A stretch of 64,000 nt of DNA from Zoogloea sp041908905 (GCF_041908905.1 NZ_JAYREK010000015.1:1-64000), one strand, 5' to 3'; counted from the first letter of the stretch, positions 1-6,844 are shown. Notes: a model not told the origin generated them from the letters alone. Numbers and translations: made by a program.

Positions 1-126
1 CTTCATGGGAAGCCCAAAAAGCCAGGAAACTACACACTTTCTGCGGCTGTGAACAGGGGGCGTGTAAGGCTATGAAGGTGAACGATGTTTTGCGGTGGGG
101 TATGTCGGGTCGGTACGATTGCCCTG
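1..126 (-). mobile_element. Left end of a second (inner) ISAs1-family element, running off the window
   Basis: This stretch is identical to positions 633-758. Read on the minus strand it starts with an IS tip, CAGGGCAATCG, and ends with the first two codons of a transposase (start codon at 4-6). It abuts the interrupted transposase of the outer copy at 126/127, so one IS appears to sit inside another in the same orientation. The rest of this copy lies outside the window. Confidence 0.75.
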
Positions 127-638
127 GTCCCCTGGAGCGCCAGGGTCTTGAGCAGCTCGGGGATGGCGGTGATCTCATTGGACTTCTCTTCGGTGGCCTT
201 CTGCCCCAGTACAACCCCGAGGCCGGCGGCGAAGGCGCTCACCAGGTGCAGCGGGTGGGCGTCGGTGTCTTTCTTGTTGTGCGAGCGGCGGCTGGTCTTG
301 CCGTCGATCGCCACCACCGTGTCTTGGGCCAGCGTCGGGATCACCATACCCACCCAGCGCCTGAAGGCGGTCTCGAACTCGTCGGGCGAAATCAGCCCGA
401 ACACGCGGGCCAGCGTGTCGTGGGACGGGATGCCCTGCTCAAGCTTCATGAAGCCCCGCAGCCAGTCGAGTTTCAACTTGGCCCACTCCTCGATGCCGAC
501 AAAGTCGTCCGCGCCACTGAGCACCCCGCACACCACGACCGTCAGAAGTTCGGCCAGATCGTGCTGCGTGTGCCGAGGGCTGCGCGGATCGGAGATCGAA
601 ACAAATACCTGCATCAGCGGCATTACTCCTGTCTTCAT
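127..638 (-). pseudogene. ISAs1-family transposase, interrupted after about 170 residues
   Basis: The product resembles the N-terminal half of ISAs1-family DDE transposases (DUF4338/DDE_Tnp_ISAS1 type). Visible blocks are the N-terminal DPRSPRHTQHDL segment and HDTLARVF, followed by the first catalytic aspartate in VVAIDGKTSRR. Full-length members run to roughly 370 residues; here the homologous part stops near residue 170, where the frame enters the left end of a second IS copy and then reads 30-odd unrelated residues to a stop. Start ATG at 638. The remaining catalytic residues are missing, so this copy should be inactive. Confidence 0.85.
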
Positions 639-758
639 GGGAAGCCCAAAAAGCCAGGAAACTACACACTTTCTGCGGCTGTGAACAGGGGGCGTGTAAG
701 GCTATGAAGGTGAACGATGTTTTGCGGTGGGGTATGTCGGGTCGGTACGATTGCCCTG
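633..758. repeat. 126-bp perfect direct repeat of positions 1-126
   Basis: Both copies run from the ISAs1-type tip through the leader to the transposase start codon, offset by 632 bp in the same orientation. They are the left ends of the outer and inner IS copies. The repeat may extend past the window start. Confidence 0.95.
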
Positions 759-1248
759 CTGAAGACTTCTTGCCTGTATCGGCAGTCACGGCTTTGCCGG
801 CGATAGGGCGCGCACGCCCAACACTGGTCTGTTCTATGGTCTGTTCTTTGCCCGTTCCCGATTCCGGAACCCGCAAGCGTGTCCCCGATTCCGGAACCCC
901 TCCCGTACCCGATTCCGGAACGGTTCCGCCTTTCGGAACGGTTCCGGAATTCGATACCGTTTCGATGTCTCGTAGCTCGGGAACAGTTATGGTGTAGCGG
1001 GTCGATTTCGAGTGTCCGCCCTTGCCGTCCTTCTGGAGCCAGCCAAGGCGTTCAAGCTCGCTGGTCGCGGTTGAAACGTGGCACGGGCTCATGCCGCAGC
1101 GTCCGGCGATTAGTGCCCGTGAAGGCCATACGGTGTCGGTGTTTTTGCCCCGGAAGGAGAAAAGGACACCCAGCACGCGCATCTGCTTCAGCGTCAGGCG
1201 CTTATCTGCCCACATTTCAAGCGGGACGATGCTGAATATCTCGCCCAC
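759..1248 (-). pseudogene. Winged-helix replication/regulatory protein, 3' end lost to IS insertion
   Basis: About 163 native residues remain before the frame enters the ISAs1-family element. The N-terminus (starting MGEIFSIVPLEMW) looks like a helix-turn-helix/winged-helix domain of the kind found in replication-initiation or phage O-type proteins of mobile elements: LTLKQMRVLGVL, then PSRALIAGRCGMS and ATSELERLGWL. A linker of repeated VPESGT units follows (about residues 105-135). The GTG start at 1248 lies 3 nt after the stop of the small upstream gene, suggesting translational coupling. The DNA encoding the VPESGT units forms iteron-like repeats. Role in replication or transfer of the island is inferred; the family is not firmly recognised. 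Confidence 0.6.
857..921. repeat. Three iteron-like 14-bp direct repeats inside the replication-type gene
   Basis: CCCGATTCCGGAAC occurs at 857, 884 and 908, each containing the 8-bp palindrome TTCCGGAA; further GGTTCCG/CGGAACC variants follow to about 954. They encode the VPESGT units. They could simply be a protein repeat, or a binding site for the encoded protein. Confidence 0.6.
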
Positions 1249-1251
1249 GGC

Positions 1252-1422
1252 CTACACCCCCAGCCTGCGGGCCAAGCGGCGGAGTTCCCGTTCGTACGCC
1301 AGGGGATCAAGGTTGCGTGGAATTTGTGCTTTGAGTCGTTCGTATAGGCGCCACCCCTGGTGCGTCGCAACGTGACTCGTCGATTCGCCAATTGGTGGCT
1401 GGACTTTTTGAGACTCGGCCAT
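1252..1422 (-). CDS. Small basic protein of unknown function, 56 aa
   Basis: I do not recognise the family. The start is set at ATG 1422 because GAGGA lies 7 nt upstream; in-frame alternatives lie at 1428, 1440 and GTG 1476 without a good ribosome site. The C-terminal half (LYERLKAQIP to ELRRLARRLGV) is helical and arginine-rich. The stop is 3 nt before the start of the winged-helix gene, so the two were probably co-translated. Its place next to that gene suggests a small accessory replication or regulatory factor of the island (inference). Confidence 0.5.
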   Translation of the reverse strand: MAESQKVQPPIGESTSHVATHQGWRLYERLKAQIPRNLDPLAYERELRRLARRLGV

Positions 1423-1495
1423 TACCATTTCCTCGTTCATGTGCAATTTGACTTGGCACAGCAAGTAGGCCTCCACTCCCGCTTGCTGCGCACCG

Positions 1496-1523
1496 AAAAG
1501 CCCGCGGTCCGCCGTGGGCTTTT
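1496..1523. terminator. Rho-independent terminator, bidirectional form
   Basis: AAAAGCCC and GGGCTTTT pair around a partly paired GC-rich middle, with T tracts on both strands. It lies between the AlpA-like gene (transcribed towards it) and the 56-aa gene, so it probably ends the AlpA-like transcript. Confidence 0.7.
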
Positions 1524-1568
1524 TTATTGCCAGGCGGCGGCCTGGTTCTTTTGGAACAGGTCATCGCG

Positions 1569-1757
1569 TCACTCACCACGCAGGAGGCGCTTCAGGTCTG
1601 CGGCCGGCCATCCCAAGCGACCGCCAATCTTCACCGGCTTGATCGGCCCACCATAAGTCGCCCACTTGCGCAGCGTCTGCGGACGCAGGCCAAGCAAGCT
1701 CGCGGCCTCACCGGTAGGGACAACCTTCAGATCTCCAAGCGAATTTGCGTTTTCCAT
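1569..1757 (-). CDS. AlpA/excisionase-type helix-turn-helix protein, 62 aa
   Basis: A MerR-like HTH typical of AlpA and excisionase proteins: PTGEAASLLGLRPQTLRKWA, then GRLGWPAADLKRLL, with the conserved tryptophan in the recognition region. The start at ATG 1757 is chosen because AAGGAG sits 6 nt upstream; a longer open frame to 1841 has no such site. Such proteins commonly control excision or integrase expression in islands and prophages. Here it is about 2.2 kb from the integrase on the same strand, so a role as excision factor (Xis-like) is possible but unproven. Confidence 0.75.
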   Translation of the reverse strand: MENANSLGDLKVVPTGEAASLLGLRPQTLRKWATYGGPIKPVKIGGRLGWPAADLKRLLRGE

Positions 1758-2197
1758 TACGGCTCCTTGTCTCGGTCGTGCGGCCTGTAAACTATTTCCA
1801 TGCATCGCTGCGGCCCGATGAATCAGAGGATACCCACGCACAAATAACGGATCAAGAAATTATTGTTTAAAATCAAATGCTTGATTAATTTCTTCGACCC
1901 TAAAATAGCCACAAAATACAAGTTCAACTTGCCATTTTGAGGAGAGAAAATTCACCTGTATTTTTTTCTCCTCGGGGTTTGTCAATGGCGAAGCCCCCCC
2001 CTTTCCCAAGCATTTCTTGGACGAAGCGAAGCCCTGGCGGTAGGCTAGTGGGCGTAATTGCAGCGAGGGGAGAAAGTGGAGCGAGCGTCTACGAACTCGG
2101 AATAGAGACGCTCTGAGGCGAGAACTTCAGCGCCCGCGGCCAGTCCGCGGGGTGCGTTGCTAGAGACAATAAGGCCGAGAAAGAGCGTGGCGCTCGG
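1758..2197. other. Intergenic, AT-rich in its first half
   Basis: No gene was found. Positions 1835-1975 are strikingly AT-rich for this window and could hold the promoter of the AlpA-like gene or an origin-type sequence. An 8-bp inverted repeat (GAGCGTCT/AGACGCTC, 2083-2113, 15-nt loop) may be a weak terminator for the HigA-like gene. Confidence 0.4.
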
Positions 2198-2485
2198 TCA
2201 GGCCGTGAGACGGACCACGGGCGCCCTATCCTTGGCGCGCTGGCTGGCGGCCCACAGGTCGCGCTGGGTTTGCAGGCGCAGCCAGTAGCCGGGCGAGGTG
2301 CCGAGGGCTTCATGCAAGCGCAGGTCCATATCGGCGGTCACGGCCGCATGGCCGTTCAGGATGCGGGAGAGCATCACCCGGCTGATACCCACGTGGGCGG
2401 CGAAGGCGGTCACGCTCATGTCGAGGTCTTCCAGCCAGCCGGCCAGGATCTCGCCAGGGGTCGAAGGGTCGTGCATCAGACTCAA
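2198..2485 (-). CDS. higA: HigA-family antitoxin (XRE type)
   Basis: A 95-aa protein with the HigA/VapA layout: PSTPGEILAGWLEDLDMS at the N-terminus, HTH in AFAAHVGISRVMLSRILNG, then the characteristic ADMDLRLHEALGTSPGYWLRLQ. Known members neutralise the HigB RNase and repress their own operon. The start is read as TTG 2485, with AAGGA 6 nt upstream; ATG 2476 is the alternative. No higB gene is visible immediately upstream, where higB normally lies: the space is occupied by a truncated HTH antitoxin. This is therefore an orphan antitoxin or part of a rearranged module. Confidence 0.85.
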   Translation of the reverse strand: MSLMHDPSTPGEILAGWLEDLDMSVTAFAAHVGISRVMLSRILNGHAAVTADMDLRLHEALGTSPGYWLRLQTQRDLWAASQRAKDRAPVVRLTA

Positions 2486-2497
2486 GACAAATCCTTT

Positions 2498-2722
2498 TCA
2501 GGCGGCAACCCGCCATCCGGTTGACGCCCGCTCAGCCGTCGTCCGTTGCTCTTCATCGTCCTGCCGGTCGGTATCGTTCCAGCGCTCGATCATCTCGGCC
2601 AGCTTGGTGGTTTTGTCCGCAAACTCCAAGTACAACATGCGCTCTGCCGCGACGGCTGGGCGGCGCTTGCTGCGCTCCCACAGCGAAACCGTCTGTTTAT
2701 CAACACCGAGAGTATCGGCCAT
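2498..2722 (-). pseudogene. N-terminally truncated HTH antitoxin
   Basis: About 74 residues from ATG 2722. The frame stays open and family-like for roughly 11 more codons upstream (RRTEIGLSQKR), giving a complete HTH with KQTVSLWERSKRRP. The C-terminus ends TGWRVAA, matching the EGWRAAA ending of the intact antitoxin at 3117-3554, so the two are related. Intact relatives have an extra 60-70 N-terminal residues that are missing here; the homologous part starts right behind the stop of the BrnA-like gene. It is probably a remnant, though a short DNA-binding protein could still be made. Confidence 0.6.
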
Positions 2723-2762
2723 CCGCTTTTGTGATAATCCGATCTCGGTTCGACGGGGCGAG

Positions 2763-3077
2763 TCAGACGGCCGAATGCTCTTTCAGCCATTCACGCAGCG
2801 CGTCATTCATCCGGGTTTGCCACCCGGCACCTCCAGCCCGGAAGGCTGCGAGAACATCGCGGTCAATCCGGATGGCGACCTGCTCCTTCGAGCCAGTTCC
2901 GGCGGGACGTCCACGGCCCCGGCGGGCGGCTTCAATGCCGGCGCGCAGTTCCTCCTCGGTGGCCGGCCGGTCGTCCTCGTCCTTACCGTCCCAGACATAA
3001 TCCTGATCGTGCGTCAGGGCACGCACGGCGGACAGCACCTGCTTACGGTTCATCGCATTCGTTTTCGAGCCAGGCAT
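2763..3077 (-). CDS. brnA: BrnA-like antitoxin, 104 aa
   Basis: The C-terminal half has the BrnA signature: SKEQVAIRIDRDVLAAF followed by GWQTRMNDALREWLKEH, a ribbon-helix-helix DNA-binding and dimerisation region. The middle is acidic (DEDDRPATEEEL), as in family members. Start ATG 3077 is preferred for GAGGGG 4 nt upstream; ATG 3053 and the first start at 3113 are alternatives. BrnA proteins normally follow a BrnT RNase gene, but the gene immediately upstream is a different HTH antitoxin and no BrnT-like frame was found. It may act as an orphan regulator or anti-addiction factor (inference). Confidence 0.7.
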   Translation of the reverse strand: MPGSKTNAMNRKQVLSAVRALTHDQDYVWDGKDEDDRPATEEELRAGIEAARRGRGRPAGTGSKEQVAIRIDRDVLAAFRAGGAGWQTRMNDALREWLKEHSAV

Positions 3078-3116
3078 CGTACCCCTCACGTTTGCTACCG
3101 GAGCGGATGACAACAG

Positions 3117-3554
3117 TCAGGCGGCCGCCCGCCAGCCCTCCGCCGTTTCCTCGAAGGTCAGCTTGGGCGCATCCTCCCGATCGGCGTCGGCCAGGCGCTC
3201 GACAATCTCCAGTACGGACGGATTGCCGGAAACCTTCTCGAGGAAGAACGCCCGAATGAAGCGGTCGGCAATGCGCGGCACTCGCCCCCGCTTCTCCCAG
3301 CCGGCGACGCTCTGCGCCTCGTAGCCCCACCAGTGGGCCAGCTTCGCCTGCGACAGCCCCAGTTCCTTGCGCAGGAACCGAAACTCGGCCCCCGTCAGTT
3401 GCGCCCGTTCCTTGACCAGCTTCATACCGATCACGCGATGGAGGCCTTCGACATCCTCGATGGACACACCCTTGCCATAGGGCGTGTCTTCCTCCCTGAA
3501 GCCGTTGGAGAGCCAGACATTCGTCAGCCCGCCTTCCGTGTAGTGGTACATCAA
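3117..3554 (-). CDS. HTH antitoxin partner of the DUF4258 toxin, 145 aa
   Basis: The N-terminal part (starting MMYHYTEGGLTNVWL) is followed by an XRE-type HTH: RFLRKELGLSQAKLAHWWG and QSVAGWEKRGRVP. Proteins of this form (MMYHYTE.GL.NVWL start) are familiar as antitoxins or regulators downstream of DUF4258/RelE-like toxins. The start codon overlaps the toxin stop by 4 nt (3551-3554), which supports coupled expression. Likely binds the toxin and the operator at 3876-3894. A truncated relative is at 2498-2722. Confidence 0.75.
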   Translation of the reverse strand: MMYHYTEGGLTNVWLSNGFREEDTPYGKGVSIEDVEGLHRVIGMKLVKERAQLTGAEFRFLRKELGLSQAKLAHWWGYEAQSVAGWEKRGRVPRIADRFIRAFFLEKVSGNPSVLEIVERLADADREDAPKLTFEETAEGWRAAA

Positions 3555-3874
3555 TCGCTCCCAAAAACCGTTATCACAAACACCCGTTTGCCGGGCTCGT
3601 CGTTCATGTCGATGGCACCGGCCACCGATATTTCCTGCCCACAGCTGGAGCCACGAATCGTCAGCTTCCAGTTGCCGTGGATGTCGACCGTTGCGGGTTC
3701 TGCCACCCGCCCCTTGCGCAGCACATCAAGCACCTGGGCCAGCGTGATCTGCCGTTGCCGCATTCGCTGCTTGGCGTGGGTAAGGAGTACGACTCGGGCC
3801 GAATCGGCGGCAATCTCCCGCAGAAGGCGGAGGGCGTTGGCGTCGTTCAGCCGGAAGGGTACAGGATTCGTCAT
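3551..3874 (-). CDS. DUF4258 domain protein, probable RelE-like toxin
   Basis: A 107-aa protein with the DUF4258 pattern: LLTHAKQRMRQRQITLAQVL, DVLRKGRV, then DIHGNWKLTIRG and a hydrophobic beta ending KRVFVITVF. DUF4258 proteins adopt a RelE/ParE-like fold and pair with HTH antitoxins; the target of this one is unknown. It is the first gene of a two-gene operon with the overlapping HTH antitoxin. A perfect palindrome lies directly before the start codon, leaving almost no leader, which fits tight autoregulation. Confidence 0.75.
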   Translation of the reverse strand: MTNPVPFRLNDANALRLLREIAADSARVVLLTHAKQRMRQRQITLAQVLDVLRKGRVAEPATVDIHGNWKLTIRGSSCGQEISVAGAIDMNDEPGKRVFVITVFGSD

Positions 3875-3875
3875 T

Positions 3876-3894
3876 ACCTATACTTTTTATAGGT
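3876..3894. promoter_or_regulatory. Operator-like palindrome at the toxin-antitoxin start
   Basis: ACCTATA-ctttt-TATAGGT is a perfect 7+5+7 inverted repeat ending 1 nt before the ATG of the DUF4258 gene. Position and symmetry suit the binding site of the operon's HTH antitoxin. Confidence 0.6.
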
Positions 3895-3932
3895 TGATGG
3901 GGAGAAAATCAAGAAGCGTCGAGGACCGCCGC

Positions 3933-5351
3933 CTACGCCTTCACCACACGCAGCCCCGGCGCCTGCTCCTCGCCCGGCTGCTCAATCCCGGCCTGTTCGA
4001 GAACCCACGCCTCGATCTTGGTGTGCCACATGCGCAGGAGGTCGAGGGGGCGTTTCTTGTAATGCTTCTCCCGGGTCGCGCTCGGCTTGTGGCCCTGGAT
4101 CTGGGCAACCACACCTTCGGGGGCTTCGGTCCATTCGGCGAGGGTCGAGAAGCTGCGGCGCAGGCCCTGGATCGTCAAGTCGGGAATCCCGGCCGCGGCG
4201 ACCGCCTTGTCATGGGCGATGCGCGGCTCTTCGATGTGTCCCGACTCGGAGCGACTCGAGAACACAAACGGGGACGGCTTCCACAGGCTCAGGTCGCTCT
4301 CGATCCGCTTCCCGTTGAGGATGCGAGATTTCGGCGGCGGGACTTCGCTGCTCGCCTTCAACCCGAGCAACAGGCTCTTCACATACGGTGTCAGCGGGAT
4401 CGTCCGCGTTCCATCAAGCCCGCCCTTGCTCTCGTCCTTGTCGCGCACGGTCATGGCGTTCCACTTGAAGTCCACGTCCTCCCAGCGCAGCGCCGTCATC
4501 TCGTTGCGGCGCGGGCCAGTCAGCAGCACGACTTGCAGGTAGGCGGACTGGATCGGGCTCAGGTTCCTCACCTCTGCGAACCACGGCCGGATCTGCTCCT
4601 TCTGCAAGCAGTCATCCCGTGCAGAGGGCTTAGGCAAAGTCTCCTTCGCCAGGCGGGGGGCGCACGCATCGGCATGCACCTGTTCGCGGTATTCCGGGCG
4701 GTCACTGCACCAGTTGAGGAACGCCCTCAGCAGCCGGAAGGCCAGGGCGGCAGAGGTCGCGCGCTTCGCGGTCTCGTCCTCCAGCCATGCCCGCACGCAG
4801 GCCGCGTCGATCCGGGACAAGGGCAGCAGCAGTAGCGGCCGGAGCACGCCCGGCTGTGTCGTGTCGCCCTCGCCCTTTCTGCGGCCCCTGGTGCGCTTCT
4901 CACCGCCCTCCTTGCTCATGTCCAGGTGAGCGTCGAGGTGACGCGCGCCCCACCTCGGCCGGCGGGCCTCGATGTAGGCAGTCCAAGCCTCAAGGGCCGG
5001 CGCTTCGACACGTCGGGCCTCTTCCCGCTTGGCCTCGGCGGCGGCGATGCGCTCGGCCTTCTCTTGGCGCGGGTCGATACCCTGGTCAATCAAGCCCTGC
5101 AGTCGCCGGGCTTCAGTTCGGGCGTCGTCCAAGGTCCAAACCTTCACATCGCCAATGGTGATACGGAGCGGCACCTTGTTGAGCTTGCCGGCGAACACGA
5201 AGGATTTTGCCCCGGCCGGCGTCACGCGAATGCAGAGCTGCTTGGGGTCATCATCGAACACATAGACCGCCTGTGAGCCGGCCGGAGGCACCAGCTTGCG
5301 GATGCGGTCGAGGGTCAGGCGGATGCGTTCAGTTTCGCGGGCCATGGTCAT
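3933..5351 (-). CDS. int: Tyrosine integrase of the island (DUF4102 N-terminus), 472 aa
   Basis: Site-specific recombinase that should integrate and excise the island at the tRNA-Thr site nearby. Order: DUF4102-type arm-binding domain (about residues 10-110), central SAM-like core-binding domain (about 120-235), catalytic domain (about 250-440). Catalytic residues seen are R282 (TGPRRNE), a likely lysine near 305-310, R398, H421 (GHK) and the nucleophile Y431 (HYKKRP). The histidine of the usual HxxR box is a glutamine here (Q395-G-L-R398), an uncommon but tolerated change. Start ATG 5351, with GAGGAG just upstream; ATG 5345 is also possible. It is the last gene before the attachment site. 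Confidence 0.9.
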   Translation of the reverse strand: MTMARETERIRLTLDRIRKLVPPAGSQAVYVFDDDPKQLCIRVTPAGAKSFVFAGKLNKVPLRITIGDVKVWTLDDARTEARRLQGLIDQGIDPRQEKAERIAAAEAKREEARRVEAPALEAWTAYIEARRPRWGARHLDAHLDMSKEGGEKRTRGRRKGEGDTTQPGVLRPLLLLPLSRIDAACVRAWLEDETAKRATSAALAFRLLRAFLNWCSDRPEYREQVHADACAPRLAKETLPKPSARDDCLQKEQIRPWFAEVRNLSPIQSAYLQVVLLTGPRRNEMTALRWEDVDFKWNAMTVRDKDESKGGLDGTRTIPLTPYVKSLLLGLKASSEVPPPKSRILNGKRIESDLSLWKPSPFVFSSRSESGHIEEPRIAHDKAVAAAGIPDLTIQGLRRSFSTLAEWTEAPEGVVAQIQGHKPSATREKHYKKRPLDLLRMWHTKIEAWVLEQAGIEQPGEEQAPGLRVVKA

Positions 5352-5417
5352 TGCTCCTCGGTGCCGAGAGCAACGGCCAGTTCCGTTGCTCCCCCATTGC
5401 TCCCGATTCTAGCAACT

Positions 5418-5505
5418 CCCATCAACGCGGATCAATCCACAAACCAATCACAACCCATATTTTTCAATCACATACGTAATTTCATACATTCCCATCAACA
5501 CAGAT
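5418..5505. repeat. Direct repeats between int and att, candidate integrase arm sites
   Basis: CCCATCAACGCGGAT (5418-5432) and CCCATCAACACAGAT (5491-5505) differ by two bases and start 73 bp apart, close to seven helical turns. They flank an AT-rich stretch and lie between the integrase start and the att core, as expected for arm-type binding sites. Confidence 0.5.
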
Positions 5506-5522
5506 AAACACGCCTACCTTCA

Positions 5523-5569
5523 GATTCGTAATCAGTAGGTCATCAGTTCGATTCCGGTCAGCAGCACCA
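5523..5569 (+). other. Attachment site: 3' end of a tRNA-Thr(CGU) gene
   Basis: The segment reads as the 3' part of tRNA-Thr from the anticodon loop (TTCGTAA) through the T arm (GTTCGATTCC) to the encoded CCA at 5567-5569. The bases upstream do not form the rest of a tRNA. This is the usual footprint of an element that integrates into a tRNA gene, leaving a 3' fragment at one end. The intact tRNA should be at the other end of the island, left of this window. Confidence 0.75.
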
Positions 5570-5586
5570 ATAGATTCAAGCACTTA

Positions 5587-5612
5587 GGCCAATCCGTGAG
5601 GGTTGGCCTTTT
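5587..5612 (+). terminator. Rho-independent terminator behind the tRNA fragment
   Basis: GGCCAA and TTGGCC (extended through partly paired inner bases) form a hairpin followed by TTTT. It is probably the native terminator of the tRNA-Thr gene and marks chromosomal DNA outside the island. Confidence 0.75.
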
Positions 5613-5872
5613 GCTTTTTGGGGAGCGTGTAGCCAGATCCGAACGGTCAGGCTGCACGCCCTTATGGGGGAGCAGTTCATTTGGCACGGTGGGAAGAAGC
5701 CGGGCTTGGTGGGATGATCCCAGGAGGGGCGCGGGATTCGCGGGGATCGGGGCGGGGAGTCGATTCGCGACGGTCTTCAGCGAAAGTGGTGCAGGAGCGG
5801 TCAGATTTGCACGAGATTCGACGCGGGCGCGTTACTGGAATGCGCGAAACCGAACGGGAGACGGGAAAGTAA
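5613..5872. other. Gene-free stretch
   Basis: Short open frames exist but none has a recognisable product, good start or neighbour. Probably decayed DNA between the att site and the phage remnant. Confidence 0.4.
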
Positions 5873-5897
5873 CGGGCCGGGATTGCTACCCGGCCCG
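5873..5897. terminator. Rho-independent terminator
   Basis: CGGGCCGGG and CCCGGCCCG form a perfect 9-bp stem with a 7-nt loop. It begins 4 nt behind the stop of the antirepressor-like gene on the minus strand and is also followed by CTTTT on the plus strand. Confidence 0.75.
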
Positions 5898-5901
5898 CTT
5901 T

Positions 5902-6411
5902 TCATTGGGCAGCGGCCTTGTTGGCCATGATGTAGGTGTAGGTGCGCTGCAACTCGTCGGTGGCCAGCTCGGAGAGGGACGCTGCGCCGAAGTTCTTCTT
6001 GATGTAAGGCTTGTAGGCGTCGGGGTCGCCAAGCTGGTTCTTGCAGCGGGCCTTGATGGCGCTGATCCGCTTGGTGCGCCAGGCGTCGTCCTTGCCGGGC
6101 GCCGAGGGCATGGCGCGCAGCGTGGCCATTTCGCGGCGGATGTAGGCCAGCACATCGTCGAAGCGCTCAAGCGGGATGAGGTGGCAGGAGGTGACGCCAG
6201 CCTTGGCGTTGATCTTCATCCAGGCTGCAGCGTCGGTGAGCGGGCGCTGCTTGATGCTGTTGTGAAGCGCGACCCATTCGACGCGCAGGGCGCTGATCTG
6301 GGCTTTCTGGGCGTCAGTAACGACGCCCTCCCCTGGGGTAACGACTACGCGCGGCCTGGGGGAACAGGTGACAGTGATGTGATTCACGTCGCCGCCAACG
6401 ATCTGGTGCAC
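5902..6411 (-). pseudogene. Phage antirepressor-type C-terminal domain, probable remnant
   Basis: The C-terminal 130 residues resemble the ORF6C/P22_AR_C domains that end phage antirepressor or BRO-type proteins: AAAWMKINAKAGVTSCH then LIPLERFDDVLAYIRREM. The expected N-terminal Bro-N/ORF6N DNA-binding domain is absent; the first 30 residues read into sequence bordering the IS21-family fragment. Expression is doubtful as no promoter is apparent. A strong terminator follows the stop. It lies on the chromosomal side of the att site, so it belongs to an older prophage trace rather than to the present island. Family assignment is by pattern only. Confidence 0.5.
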
Positions 6412-6433
6412 CGGAAGCGGGCCGCCTTGGCGG

Positions 6434-6535
6434 GCCCATCAAATCGGAGCGGGCAATCTCGCGCTCCGAATCGCCCTGACGCAAACGCATCAGGGCCTGG
6501 CGGTACTCGTGCATCTCGATGCTCCTGCGGGCCAC
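6434..6535 (-). pseudogene. istA: istA 5' fragment (IS21-family transposase)
   Basis: The first 34 residues match the conserved IstA start: IEMHEYRQALMRLRQGDSER then EIARSDLMG, the N-terminal HTH that binds the IS ends. After that the frame reads into unrelated sequence. Only about 7% of a normal IstA (around 500 residues) remains. Confidence 0.8.
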
Positions 6536-6683
6536 CGGCTCTCTCCTGCCAAACCCGGCAGGGTAGCGGTGGGCCGCGAAAGGTCGAGACGTCCGTCAGA
6601 GTGAAACTGGCTCCATTACGCCGATCACGGGGTGGCTCCATTGTGCCGATCATCAAATGGCTCCTATGTGCCGGTCGGTGACA
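6434..6683 (-). mobile_element. IS21-family element, left-end remnant
   Basis: On the minus strand the end reads TGTCACCGACCGGCACATAG from 6683. Three copies of a 25-bp unit starting TGGCTCC (plus strand 6608, 6633, 6658) form the multiple terminal repeats typical of IS21-family ends. The start of istA follows. The element breaks off near 6434; its remainder is not in this window. Confidence 0.8.
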
Positions 6684-6827
6684 TCGCCCGCCAGACGGGC
6701 TCACGTGTCAGGTTCAGCAGTGCCTACTTGCGGCCTGAAACGGATCACGCACCGGCAACGCTGCCCCGGAAGCCCCGACGCTACACCGCCCTGCCGATTG
6801 AAGAAAGACACGAACAACGCGACAGTA

Positions 6828-6844
6828 TTGAGAATAGTTCTCAA
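6828..6844. promoter_or_regulatory. Fur box upstream of the siderophore receptor
   Basis: TTGAGAATAGTTCTCAA is a perfect 7+3+7 palindrome and close to the GAGAAT-N-ATTCTC form of Fur sites. It lies about 120 bp before the receptor start, so iron-repressed transcription is expected. Confidence 0.75.

Larger units (their letters stand above)
127..758 (-). mobile_element. Outer ISAs1-family element, 5' part
   Basis: The element starts on the minus strand at 758 with the tip CAGGGCAATCG, has about 120 bp of leader, and then carries the transposase start at 638. It is cut at 127, where a second copy of the same left end begins. Its outer tip lies inside the winged-helix replication-type gene at 759-1248, so that gene was broken by this insertion. 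The right end is not in the window, so the element length and target duplication cannot be read. Confidence 0.75.

Noticed and set aside
3043..3564. 173-codon minus-strand frame as a BrnT toxin upstream of brnA
   Set aside because: It is a shifted frame over the HTH antitoxin gene and has none of the BrnT motifs.
5500..5569. A complete tRNA-Thr gene
   Set aside because: Only the part from the anticodon loop to CCA matches; the sequence before it cannot form the D arm or acceptor strand.
5596..6681. 361-codon plus-strand frame over the phage and IS21-family remnants
   Set aside because: Runs antisense through the antirepressor-like and istA fragments, with no protein family visible.
6608..6682. 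Three 25-bp repeats as a short CRISPR-like array
   Set aside because: There are no spacers between units and no cas genes; they are the terminal repeats of an IS21-family end.
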